From Candidatus Thermochlorobacteriaceae bacterium (GTDB lineage: Bacteria; Bacteroidota; Chlorobiia; Chlorobiales; Thermochlorobacteraceae), in contig JAJUFC010000007.1 of assembly GCA_029263855.1 (NCBI GenBank), positions 62,001-126,000 on the forward strand: a DNA stretch of 64,000 bases, read 5' to 3'. Below are positions 45,424-56,000 of this stretch, in pieces. Under the pieces are notes generated by a model. It was given only the letters and a program-made list of their open reading frames with translations, ran no database searches and was not told the DNA's origin. The position numbers were made by a program, and so were the translations under genes. The stretch's first letter is position 1; each line of letters begins with the position of its first letter.

Positions 45424-46365
45424 TTATTCAAAAAGTGCCTCAACAAATTTTTGTCGGTTAAAGAGTTGTAAGTCGTCAATTTTTTCGCCGACGCCGATAT
45501 ACTTGACGGGAATGTTCAGTTCGTTTGAAATGGCAATTACCACGCCGCCCTTCGCTGTGCCGTCGAGCTTGGTGAGAATCAATCCTGTTACATCAACGGC
45601 TTTGGTAAATTCTTTAGCTTGGTTGAGCGCGTTCTGCCCGGTTGAGCCGTCCAAGACAAGTAAGACTTCGTTTGGCGCATCAGGCAATTTCTTTTTCATC
45701 ACGCGCTTGATTTTGGCGAGTTCTTCCATCAAGTGGGTTTTGTTGTGCAAGCGTCCCGCCGTATCGACTAAGACCACGTCGACATCTTTGGCGATAGCAG
45801 AAGATACGGCGTCAAACACGACGGCACTGGGGTCGACACCTTGCCCTTGCGAGACAATGGGCACGCCCGCACGCTCTGCCCAAATTTCCAGCTGCTCGGT
45901 AGCGGCGGCGCGAAAAGTATCGGCGGCGGCAATCAAGACTTTCTTCCCTGCGCTTTTGTAGTTGTGAGCCATCTTTCCGATGCTCGTTGTTTTTCCAACA
46001 CCGTTGACGCCGACAATCATAATCACGTAGGGCTTCTTGGGAAGTTGCGCATCGAAGTCAACAACCGTTACCTCGCGCGCATCACGCATTAGTTTTTGGA
46101 TTTCGTCGCGGAGCATCGCATCTAATTCTTGCTCGCTTGTGTATCGCTCTTTTTTAGCACGTGCCGAAATTGCCTCCACAATTTTAAGCGTCGTCGGCAC
46201 ACCCACATCTGCCGAAATCAAAATCTGCTCTAATTCCTCCAAAAATTCCTCATCAATCTTCGTTCTGCCTTTCACAAGGCGCGAGATTTTTCCGAATAAA
46301 TTTTCCCTTGTTTTCGCAAGACCTTCTTTGAGTCGTGAAAGTTTGAAGGCATCAAAAAAGCCCAT
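45424..46365 (-). CDS. ftsY: signal recognition particle receptor FtsY
   Basis: A 313-residue SRP receptor GTPase, which docks ribosome-SRP complexes at the membrane. NG domain: G1 GVNGVGKTTSIGKMA, G2/G3 DTFRAAATEQLE and DTAGRLHNK, and G4 TKLDGTAKGG. The acidic A domain of E. coli FtsY is absent, as in many bacteria. Confidence 0.97.
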   Translation of the reverse strand: MGFFDAFKLSRLKEGLAKTRENLFGKISRLVKGRTKIDEEFLEELEQILISADVGVPTTLKIVEAISARAKKERYTSEQELDAMLRDEIQKLMRDAREVTVVDFDAQLPKKPYVIMIVGVNGVGKTTSIGKMAHNYKSAGKKVLIAAADTFRAAATEQLEIWAERAGVPIVSQGQGVDPSAVVFDAVSSAIAKDVDVVLVDTAGRLHNKTHLMEELAKIKRVMKKKLPDAPNEVLLVLDGSTGQNALNQAKEFTKAVDVTGLILTKLDGTAKGGVVIAISNELNIPVKYIGVGEKIDDLQLFNRQKFVEALFE

Positions 46366-46373
46366 TGATATGG

Positions 46374-47171
46374 TTAAGGTTTTAAGGTTATGAAAGTCTC
46401 CGCAAAAGCTATCGCGCGCTCGGCAAGTTCTAACGCTGTTTCTGCATCAAGGTCAAACTCTGCGCTCTCGTAGCGTATCTCTACTGCAAAGTCGTTTAAC
46501 TTCTCCGATTCGTTCAATCGCTCGTCGTATTCAATCCCGTTTGCCACAAGCAATTTCAGCAACTCTCCTAAATCGTGCGTTCGCGGAAAATGAACATCGT
46601 GATACGCCAACACTGCCTTTAATGCCTTCTCTACCGCTTGTTGCGCATTAAACCCAATTCTTTCTACATCGCTTGGACTTGCGGAAAACAGTATCTTTGC
46701 GCGCTCTTTATCCCTTTTGGCTTTTTCCAAAAGCGTTTTGGCGACATCTTGATTGGTTTTCATTTCACAGACTTTGTTTCCACTTGCCTTTGCATACTCA
46801 CGCATTTGTGATTGCTCATAAAGCACAATCCCTTCCGCTTTGATATTCTGCCACAATCCTACCGTTATATTTCTCATCGCTTCATACTCCGACCAACGCT
46901 TGACCAACAGTTGAACCCTCACAGGCATCTTCGCCATCGCCAACTTTAACTTCGCTTGTTCGCCTTTCACATCAGCCTCGTCTGAAAGCACCACCAGCAC
47001 ATCGTAATCGCTTTCGTCGCCGTAATCCCCTCGCGCGCGCGAGCCAAACAGCACCACCTTCATTGGCAAGGACGCCCGCTGAATTTCTCCAAGAATCGAC
47101 GATGCAAATCCATCAAGCGTAATTTTGCTTTTAACTTGACTATCTTTCGCTCCTTTGAAAACCAAAGCCAT
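46374..47171 (-). CDS. fused nucleotidyltransferase-HEPN protein
   Basis: A 265-residue fusion. The N-terminal minimal nucleotidyltransferase has an intact GSx10DxD (FGSRARGDYGDESDYD, residues 42-57). The C-terminal HEPN domain (about 135-265) has NAQQAVEKALKAVLAYHDVHFPRTHDL and a closing EIRYESAEF. These domains are usually two genes of a MNT-HEPN toxin-antitoxin or nucleotide-transfer pair. I chose the ATG at 47171 rather than a TTG at 47213, which would touch the divergent thiL start. It ends eight bases before ftsY. Confidence 0.85.
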   Translation of the reverse strand: MALVFKGAKDSQVKSKITLDGFASSILGEIQRASLPMKVVLFGSRARGDYGDESDYDVLVVLSDEADVKGEQAKLKLAMAKMPVRVQLLVKRWSEYEAMRNITVGLWQNIKAEGIVLYEQSQMREYAKASGNKVCEMKTNQDVAKTLLEKAKRDKERAKILFSASPSDVERIGFNAQQAVEKALKAVLAYHDVHFPRTHDLGELLKLLVANGIEYDERLNESEKLNDFAVEIRYESAEFDLDAETALELAERAIAFAETFITLKP

Positions 47172-47212
47172 CTTTTTCGTTATTTTGCCTGAATATAAAA
47201 CTTCCTTGTTCA

Positions 47213-48433
47213 ATGTCCTTTACACGCATTTCTGAAATTGGGGAATTTGCTTTGATTGACCGACTTGCAACCCTCATTGCGCCAACTGAATCCCAACTTT
47301 CCACGCTCAAAAAAGGTATCGGCGATGACTGCGCGGTGATTGAACTTCCAAACGGAAAATTGCAAGTTGTCTCGACCGACCTGCTCATCGAGCAAATTCA
47401 TTTCGATTTGCTCACCACGCCGCTCGAGCACTTGGGCGCGAAAGCCATTAGCGTGAATGTGTCCGACATTTGCGCCATGAACGCTAAGCCGCTTTATGCG
47501 ACAGTAAGCATCGGACTTTCCAACAACATTTCGGTTGAAATGATTGAACAGATTTACGAAGGCGCGGCGCGCGTTGCCAAGCAATATGGGATTGCGATTG
47601 TCGGCGGCGATACATCGGCAAGCATAACAGGATTGGTGATTTCGGTTACAATCGTTGGCGAAGTTGATGCGAGTAAAATTACTTATCGAAGCGGCGCGAA
47701 GGCTGGCGACCTGATTTGCGTAACGGGCGATGTCGGGCGGTCGTTTGCAGGCTTGAAAGTGCTTATGCGTGAGCGTCAAACCATGCTCGATACCTTCGCG
47801 GAAAATCCCGATATGGATAAATCCACTTATACCGCCGATTTGTCGGAGTATCAAAAGGCGATTGAAAAACATCTGCTCCCCAAAGCGCGCATTGATGCCG
47901 TAAAGTTTTTTCACGAAGTCGGGCTTGTTCCAACTTCAATGATTGATGTTTCGGACGGCGTTGGCTCAGAGCTCAAACATCTCTGCCGAAACTCACAAGT
48001 AGGCGCATTGATTGAAGAATCCAAACTTCCGATTCTTTCCGAAACGCGCGAAATCTCTGATGAATTCGAGGACGACGGCACCACCTACGCGCTCTTCGGC
48101 GGCGAAGACTACGAACTGCTCTTCACCATTTCGCCAAACGACTTTGACAAACTCTCTTCATTCAAAGACGTTCATATCATCGGTAAAGTGCTCGATGCCT
48201 CGAGCGGGGTCAAAATGCGCGACCTCTTCGGCACCGATATTGACCTACAAAGCGCTTCTGGCTTTCAACACTTCACCGAAGAAGAAGACCTTTTTGAAGA
48301 TGATGACGACGCGCACGACCACGACGGACATGACCACAGTGCACACAACCACAGTGCACACAACCACAATGAACACAATCACAACGGACATGATGACGAG
48401 GACGAGGATATTTGGGGCGAGCGGAAAAATTAA
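47213..48433 (+). CDS. thiL: thiamine-monophosphate kinase with His-rich tail
   Basis: A 406-residue ThiL, the last step of thiamine diphosphate synthesis. Core motifs: KKGIGDDCAVIELPNGK, VNVSDICAMNAKPLYATVSIGL, VGGDTSASI, DVSDGVGSELKHLC and FGGEDYELLFTI. The normal enzyme ends near residue 350. Here about 50 more residues follow: an acidic run, then eleven His alternating with Asp, Asn or Ala, then an acidic end. The tail should bind metal ions such as Zn, Ni or Co, and has no known role in ThiL. Confidence 0.94.
   Translation: MSFTRISEIGEFALIDRLATLIAPTESQLSTLKKGIGDDCAVIELPNGKLQVVSTDLLIEQIHFDLLTTPLEHLGAKAISVNVSDICAMNAKPLYATVSIGLSNNISVEMIEQIYEGAARVAKQYGIAIVGGDTSASITGLVISVTIVGEVDASKITYRSGAKAGDLICVTGDVGRSFAGLKVLMRERQTMLDTFAENPDMDKSTYTADLSEYQKAIEKHLLPKARIDAVKFFHEVGLVPTSMIDVSDGVGSELKHLCRNSQVGALIEESKLPILSETREISDEFEDDGTTYALFGGEDYELLFTISPNDFDKLSSFKDVHIIGKVLDASSGVKMRDLFGTDIDLQSASGFQHFTEEEDLFEDDDDAHDHDGHDHSAHNHSAHNHNEHNHNGHDDEDEDIWGERKN
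48335..48379 (+). repeat. 15-bp tandem repeats encoding the ThiL His-rich tail
   Basis: Two exact copies of CACAGTGCACACAAC at 48335-48349 and 48350-48364, followed by a variant copy CACAATGAACACAAT at 48365-48379. The unit codes for five residues, so copy number changes keep frame. Confidence 0.9.
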
Positions 48434-48441
48434 ACGACTTC

Positions 48442-48816
48442 TTACTTGAAAATTTCTTCTAAACGCAGTTCAACGCCTGTGGCTTTGTCGGTAACAACGC
48501 CTGTGGTGAAGGTCTCTGTTGGTGAATCGGGATAGAAGATATGAACCGTTTTCAGCGGCGGAATGATAATCCAAGATGACTTGACGCCCGCAGGAAAGTA
48601 GATGCCGCGAATTTTTTCTACGAGGTCGTTGAGCGGCTGAGTCGGCGAAAGAATTTCAATCGTCGTAATCGGCGGCGTTGTCATTTTCACCTCATCGCGC
48701 TCCCAATCATCTTGCGATATTGGATAGATTGCCAAATCGGGATTTGCTTTTCCTGAAGTCAAATCCAAACTAATCTCGCTGAGAATATCATACTTTTCAT
48801 CATAGCGATTTATCAA
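48442..48816 (-). CDS. Uma2-family (DUF820) short protein
   Basis: A 124-residue protein matching the Uma2/DUF820 restriction-endonuclease-like fold: KANPDLAIYP, VKMTTPPITTIEILSPTQPLNDL and GVKSSWIIIPPLKTVHIFYP. The core acidic and Lys-like positions are partly kept (PDLAIYP, EILSPT). It is shorter than most DUF820 proteins but matches the short subgroup. A TTG start is used because no ATG is in frame before a stop. Function is unknown, possibly related to mobile DNA. Confidence 0.75.
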   Translation of the reverse strand: MINRYDEKYDILSEISLDLTSGKANPDLAIYPISQDDWERDEVKMTTPPITTIEILSPTQPLNDLVEKIRGIYFPAGVKSSWIIIPPLKTVHIFYPDSPTETFTTGVVTDKATGVELRLEEIFK

Positions 48817-50177
<1,361 letters not shown>

Positions 50178-50193
50178 TTGCTCACTTTTTGAC

Positions 50194-50227
50194 AAGCCCT
50201 CTTCGCTTCGCGTTGGAGGGCTTTTTT
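50194..50227 (+). terminator. Rho-independent terminator after GAPDH
   Basis: Eight-base-pair arms (AAGCCCTC/GAGGGCTT) around a 14-base loop, with the right arm running into a T tract (GGGCTTTTTTG). Confidence 0.85.
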
Positions 50228-50252
50228 GTTAAATGAACAAAGGAGTTTTGCG

Positions 50253-50705
50253 ATGATTCACATTCAAAAAATTCTCTGTCCGATTGATTTTTCCGCGCCG
50301 TCTCGAAACGCGCTTCGCTATGCGAATGAATTTGCCAAAGCGATGAACGCCAAAATTACCATCATGCACGTCATACAGCCCCAGCCCATTGCCGCCGATG
50401 TCAATGTGCCATATGTTCCGCTCGAAATCGAAATCGAGAAAAACGCAAAAGAAGATTTGGAGCGGATTGTTAAAGAGGAAGTTCAAGAGGGCGTGGTGGT
50501 TGAGCAAGTCATGGCGTTTGGCTTGCCGTCGGATTGCGTGATTGCACAAGCGCAGAAAGAAAATGTCGACCTGATTATTCTTGGCACGCACGGGCGAACG
50601 GGGATTTCCCGCTTGTTAATGGGAAGCACGGCAGAAAATGTGATTCGCCATGCGGCGCGTCCTGTTTTGGTCGTCAAAGCGTCGGAAAAAGAGTTCATCT
50701 CTTGA
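50253..50705 (+). CDS. universal stress protein (UspA family)
   Basis: A 150-residue UspA-fold protein. It has an N-terminal ILCPIDFSAPSRNALRYA and the ATP-binding motif GTHGRTGISRLLMGSTAENV near the C-terminus, so it should bind ATP. The start at 50253 follows an AAAGGAG site; the frame extends nine codons upstream into the terminator, which is unlikely to be translated. Its role is general stress tolerance. Confidence 0.93.
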   Translation: MIHIQKILCPIDFSAPSRNALRYANEFAKAMNAKITIMHVIQPQPIAADVNVPYVPLEIEIEKNAKEDLERIVKEEVQEGVVVEQVMAFGLPSDCVIAQAQKENVDLIILGTHGRTGISRLLMGSTAENVIRHAARPVLVVKASEKEFIS

Positions 50706-50796
50706 ACGGTTGTTCCTCACTTGCTCAATCGGCTACTTTTTTTCCTGAAAGTCCGTTTCGTATCTTTCTCGCAAACATTTATAATCACTCCAATTT

Positions 50797-51636
50797 ATGT
50801 CTTGGTATAAGCGAGAGCGTCCTTCGGTTCTGACTGAAAAAAAGCGCGACATGCCCGAAGGATTGTGGTGGAAGTGCGACGAATGCGGCGCGACCATTCA
50901 CCGCAAACAGTTGGAAGACCACCTTTACACTTGTCCCAGTTGCGGCAACCATTTTCGTATTTCACCTCAAAAGTATTTCGAGATTCTTTTCGATGGCGAA
51001 AAGTTTGAGGAGTTTGATGCCAATCTTCGCTCAGCCGACCCGCTTCACTTTGTAGATACCAAGCGATATGTCGACCGCATTAACAGCACGATAAAAAAAA
51101 CAGGACTGAACGATGCCTGCCGCAATGCCGTCGGGAAAATTTCAGGACGAGAGACGGTGATTTCGGCGATGGATTTCGGTTTTATTGGCGGCTCGATGGG
51201 GTCGGTGGTCGGCGAAAAAGTGGCACGTGCGATTGACAAAAGCCTTGCGCTCAAAGCCCCGCTTGTTGTGATTTCGCAATCGGGCGGCGCACGCATGATG
51301 GAAGCGGCTCTTTCGCTGATGCAAATGGCGAAAACTTCGGCTCGATTGACGCGACTCCACAAAGCGGGCATTCCTTACATTTCCTTGCTGACCGACCCGA
51401 CAACGGGCGGCGTTACCGCCTCGTTTTCCATGCTTGGCGACTTCAACCTCGCCGAGCCCGGTGCGCTTATTGGCTTTGCGGGTCCGCGCGTCATTAAGGA
51501 AACCATTCGCCGTGAATTGCCCAACGGATTTCAGCGCGCCGAATTTCTGCAAGAACATGGCTTCGTCGATAAAATTGTTCCTCGCCGTGAACTCAAAGAA
51601 ACTTTATCTCAACTCTTTGACCTCGTCTGCGATTAA
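50797..51636 (+). CDS. accD: acetyl-CoA carboxylase carboxyltransferase subunit beta
   Basis: A 279-residue AccD. The N-terminal four-Cys zinc ribbon ([19 protein letters not shown], then [11 protein letters not shown]) is followed by the crotonase-like core ([47 protein letters not shown]). It acts with AccA to make malonyl-CoA for fatty acid synthesis. The arginase-family gene follows after 15 bases, so they may share a transcript. Confidence 0.97.
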   Translation: MSWYKRERPSVLTEKKRDMPEGLWWKCDECGATIHRKQLEDHLYTCPSCGNHFRISPQKYFEILFDGEKFEEFDANLRSADPLHFVDTKRYVDRINSTIKKTGLNDACRNAVGKISGRETVISAMDFGFIGGSMGSVVGEKVARAIDKSLALKAPLVVISQSGGARMMEAALSLMQMAKTSARLTRLHKAGIPYISLLTDPTTGGVTASFSMLGDFNLAEPGALIGFAGPRVIKETIRRELPNGFQRAEFLQEHGFVDKIVPRRELKETLSQLFDLVCD

Positions 51637-51651
51637 CTTGACCGTTTGGTT

Positions 51652-52560
51652 ATGAAAGTTCGCATTATCGGCGTTCCTTTGGATTTAGGCTCGGATTATC
51701 AAGGCGCGAACTTAGGTCCCGCCGCCATTCGCATTGCTGGCTTACAAGAAAAAATTGAAGAACTTGGGCACGAAGTGCGCGACGATGGCGACCTGCCCGT
51801 TCCGCCTCGCAAGTCGCTACCGATAGGTAAGCCGAATGCAAAGTTCCTTGACACGATTGAAAAAGTTGCAACCGACCTTTGTGGGCGCGTTGTCGATGTG
51901 CTCTCCGAAAACGCCTTTCCCGTTGTCATTGGCGGCGACCACGCGATGGCGATTGGCACGATTGGCGGCGTTTCAAAATTTTTCAAACAGCGTGGGCAAA
52001 AAATCGGGCTAATTTGGATTGATGCCCACGCCGACATCAACACGCCTGAAACCTCGCCCAGCGGCAACATTCACGGCATGCCCTTGGCAACGGTTCTTGG
52101 CATGGGGCTTACTGAACTTGTCAACATCGGCGGAGCAAGCGCGAAACTTCTACCTGAACATGTGCACCTCATCGGAATTCGCTCTGTTGACAAAGGCGAA
52201 AAAACCCTGCTCAAAAAAATGGGTGTTAATTTTTACACGATGACCGATATTGATAAGCGCGGCATTCAAGAAATCATCAGCAAAGCCGCCGCGCATCTCG
52301 TCAAGTCCGTTGATGCCATTCACATCAGCCTCGACTTGGACGGATTAGACCCTGACATCGCGCCCGGCGTTGCCACGCCTGTAAAAGGCGGTCTGGATTA
52401 TCGCGAAGCGCATCTCATTATGGAAACAATTGCGGAAACAGGTAAACTCGCTTCAATGGAAGTCGCCGAGCATAACCCAATTTTAGACATTCGAAATCGA
52501 ACGGCGGAAACGGCGGTCGAGCTCGTCCAATCTGCCTTGGGCAAACGCATTGTTGATTAA
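51652..52560 (+). CDS. rocF: arginase
   Basis: A 302-residue ureohydrolase of arginase type (formiminoglutamase or agmatinase less likely). Mn-binding motifs: GGDHAMAIGTIGG (near 93), IWIDAHADINTP (near 123) and ISLDLDGLDPDIAPG. The N-terminal VRIIGVPLDLGSDYQGANLGP is typical of arginases. It hydrolyses arginine to ornithine and urea. The start at 51652 is preferred over a TTG two codons earlier. Confidence 0.92.
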   Translation: MKVRIIGVPLDLGSDYQGANLGPAAIRIAGLQEKIEELGHEVRDDGDLPVPPRKSLPIGKPNAKFLDTIEKVATDLCGRVVDVLSENAFPVVIGGDHAMAIGTIGGVSKFFKQRGQKIGLIWIDAHADINTPETSPSGNIHGMPLATVLGMGLTELVNIGGASAKLLPEHVHLIGIRSVDKGEKTLLKKMGVNFYTMTDIDKRGIQEIISKAAAHLVKSVDAIHISLDLDGLDPDIAPGVATPVKGGLDYREAHLIMETIAETGKLASMEVAEHNPILDIRNRTAETAVELVQSALGKRIVD

Positions 52561-52580
52561 CTTCAAAAAAAACTTCTACC

Positions 52581-52964
52581 ATGATTGTTTTTATTGACGA
52601 CGACACGCAGATTTTGGAAGTTCTCAAAGATTTTTTCAGCGACCTCTACGAAGTGAAAACCTTTGACCAACCTTGGCAAGCCCTTCGATTCATCGAAGAC
52701 AACAAAAAGTTGGTTGAAGTTTGCGTTACCGATTACAAAATGCCAACGGCAAACGGCATTGAACTCGCCAAAAAAATTCGCGCCGTCGAACCCAACATTA
52801 TGATTATTCTTATGTCAGGCTTCATTGATTTTCCGACCGTTGAAGAACACTTGAAATCGCGTTTGATTTACCAATTCATCAACAAGCCCTTCGTCTTGGA
52901 GCGAATGGCGCAAACGATTGAAACGGCTAGCAAAATTTATTTGAAGAAAATTTCTCTTTTGTAA
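52581..52964 (+). CDS. single-domain response regulator
   Basis: A 127-residue stand-alone receiver. Acidic pocket IDDD, phospho-acceptor Asp51 in CVTDYKMP, Ser in ILMSGFIDF and Lys in FINKPFVLERM. It has no output domain, so it probably acts by protein contact. No kinase is directly adjacent. It is followed by an intrinsic terminator. Confidence 0.92.
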   Translation: MIVFIDDDTQILEVLKDFFSDLYEVKTFDQPWQALRFIEDNKKLVEVCVTDYKMPTANGIELAKKIRAVEPNIMIILMSGFIDFPTVEEHLKSRLIYQFINKPFVLERMAQTIETASKIYLKKISLL

Positions 52965-52969
52965 CTCGT

Positions 52970-52995
52970 GAACCTACATTCAGGTTCGTTTTTTT
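52970..52995 (+). terminator. Rho-independent terminator
   Basis: A six-base-pair stem (GAACCT/AGGTTC) with a six-base loop, then G and seven T. It ends the receiver-gene transcript before the subtilase-like gene. Confidence 0.8.
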
Positions 52996-53019
52996 AGTTA
53001 ACTAAACCACCTTCAACCG

Positions 53020-56000
53020 ATGAAGAACACTCGATTGCTACTGCTTCTGCTGGCATTGTTCATGCACTTCTCTGCCTCTGTTGACGCGCAAGAATTAAGT
53101 TCTGCCAAAACGCTTGAACAACTGCTTGCCGAAAAAAACGCGCGCACACCCGCACAGCAAAAAATAGAATCCAACACCTTGCAAAAAATTTCGGCGATGC
53201 GCCAAGCGGGATTGACATCGCAGAATGCCCAAATGCGCAACGCCGCTCAATTCAGCGATAAACACGGCGTTCAGGTTGATGAACAAGGACGAATTTACGT
53301 GTATCTGCGTCCAACACCGACCTCAACTTTCGAGCAACTTGAATCTATCGCGCTTCAAAATGGCGCGAAACTCGGCGAAACCAACAGAGAGTTCAAAATT
53401 ATTCAAGCGTGGATTCCATTTGAGAAGATGGAAGATGTTGCCGCTCAATCCGCGATTGCATCGATTCAACCTGTGCTGCGCCCTGTTACTAATGCGGGTA
53501 GCGTGGTTTCGCAAGGGCGCGATAAATCGCGTGCTAACACGATTCACACGCGCTACAATGTTCGCGGCGGCGGCGTGAAAGTCGGCGTGCTTTCCGATGG
53601 ATGCGACGGGTTTCAACAATCGATTGCTTCTGGCGATTTGCTCGGTCTGCAAGTGATTGACAACAGCGCGGGCGGCGCGGAAGGCACAGCAATGCTCGAG
53701 ATTATTCAAGACTTAGCACCGCTCTCGAACCTTGCTTTCGCAACGGCATTCGGCGGCGTTGCAGGATTCATCAACAACATTCAAGCTCTTGCCGATGCAG
53801 GTTGCAAAGTCATTACCGACGATGTGCGCTACTTTGGCGAACCCGTTTATGAAGATGGTCCGATTGCGCAAAAGGTCAACCAAGTCGCCACCATCAATGA
53901 CGCAGTTTATACTTCCTCCGCCGGCAACAACAACCTTGAAACTTACTCGACCGACCTTTATGTCGGAATGTCGCCGCAAACCTTGACGCAACTTCAAGGA
54001 ACGGTTCATAACTTCGGCACGCAAGCCTCGCCCGACGATAACCAAACCTTCACCGCGCCCACCAGCGCAGGCGTCTCGGTTGAACTGCAATGGGCAGATG
54101 CTTTCGGTGCGTCGAGCAACGACTACGACCTCTACATCATCAATAACACCAACAACACCATCGTTTCCAGCGGTACCAGCACCCAGAACGGCACGCAAGA
54201 CCCGCTGGAATTTGCGACGCTCAACGCGGGTGGCACTTTCCGCGTCGTTGTCCATTTGAAGAGTGGAAACCCTGTTCCGTTCAAAATTTTCTATCGCTCT
54301 TTTGCTGGAACGGCTTCGGTAAGCCTATCGTCGCCTGCCGCTCCCGAAGTCGCCAATACAGGCGGACATTCGGCGGCGAATGGCGCGCTCGGTTGCGCCG
54401 CAGTCAACGGCGGCACTACTGCCACCACAGGCTCGCCTTCTGCGATTCGCAACTACAGCGCGCGCGGTCCCGTTACGATTTACAACGGCGGCTACCCCAA
54501 CCTGCTTGAAACGCGCAACAAGCCCGACATCACGAGCTTCGACGGCGTGCGCGTTACGGGCAACGGCGGATTCCCAACGGTCTTTGATGGCACGTCGGCT
54601 TCCGCACCGCACGTGGCAGGCATCGCGGCTTTGATGCGCTCGGCGAACCGCAACCTAACATCAGCACAAGTGCGCAACATCATTCGCAATACCGCTGTTG
54701 ATTTAGGCACCGTAGGTTACGACCCAATTTTTGGATTTGGACGCGCCGACGCTTACAGCGCCGTCACTTCCGTGCTTGAAGGCACAACCATTTATCGAAA
54801 TCTGAACCTTGTAACGATTCCTGACAACGATACGAGCGGCGTTAGCGTAATCATCAATGCGGGTGGTTCTGGAACGGTGAATTACGTGGCATTAAGCCTT
54901 TCGACAACCCATGCGCGACTGGGCGACCTTGTCGTAACGCTGCGCTCGCCGACGGGCACGACGCGCACGCTCGTCAATCGTTCAGGCGCGACGCCCGGCG
55001 CGTCGACGGCGCAACGCGCACACATCGCGCTCGAAAATGCGGCGACGACCAGCATCGGCACGACCCAAACCAACGCGAACCTCATCGGCTATTTCCGTCC
55101 CGTGCCTGATACATTCGCCTTTTTTGGCGAAGCGATCAATGGCGACTGGACGATTACGGTCTCTGACCGTGCGGCATCGAATACGGGCGCACTGCAACAG
55201 GTCGGTTTAATCATCAACGCCACGCCTGCGCTTGTCGCTCCTGTTTTCGCTTCGACTCCGCCCACGTTCGCGATTCGCGGCACGACGTTTTCCTACACGG
55301 TCATCGCCGCAGGCAATCCTACGCCGACGCTCTCGCTCCTGAACGGTCCGCAAGGAATGACGCTGAACGCCTCAACGGGCGCGCTCACGTGGAACACGCA
55401 AACCGCAACGCCCGGCACTTATCGCATTCTCTTGCAAGCACAGAACTCACAAGGCGTGGCACAACAAGAATTTAACTTGCTCTTGCGCGAAAGCGACTGG
55501 ATTCGCCAAACACCCGCTTCGCAACTGGCAAGCTTCCAACTTTACGAAGTCGCGCTCGCGGGCGGTTCCGACACGCTCAACCTTTGGGCAATCGGCTCGC
55601 AATCGCTTCAAGCAGGACCGACGCGCGTGATGCGCTCGACCGATGGCGGCGCGACTTGGACAAACGCCACTGGAAACTTGACCACTTCGGGAAGAGCCTT
55701 CACGATTGGCGCGGCTTCCAACCAAATCGCCGTCGTTGGCTTTGAAAACGGAACGGGATTCCGCACAACCGATGGCGGCACGACTTGGACAGCGGTTACT
55801 TGGCCCTCGCCCGTCAATACCTTTATGAACCGCATCTTGTTCGTCAGCCGCGAAATCGGCTACGCGCAAGGCGACCCTGCGCAAGGAAATCCAAGGTGGC
55901 CCGTCTACAAAACCACTGACGCGGGCGCGACCTGGACTATCACAAACTCGCCGAACATCTTTACGGGCGAATTTGGACAAAACTCAGGAATGTTCTTCCT

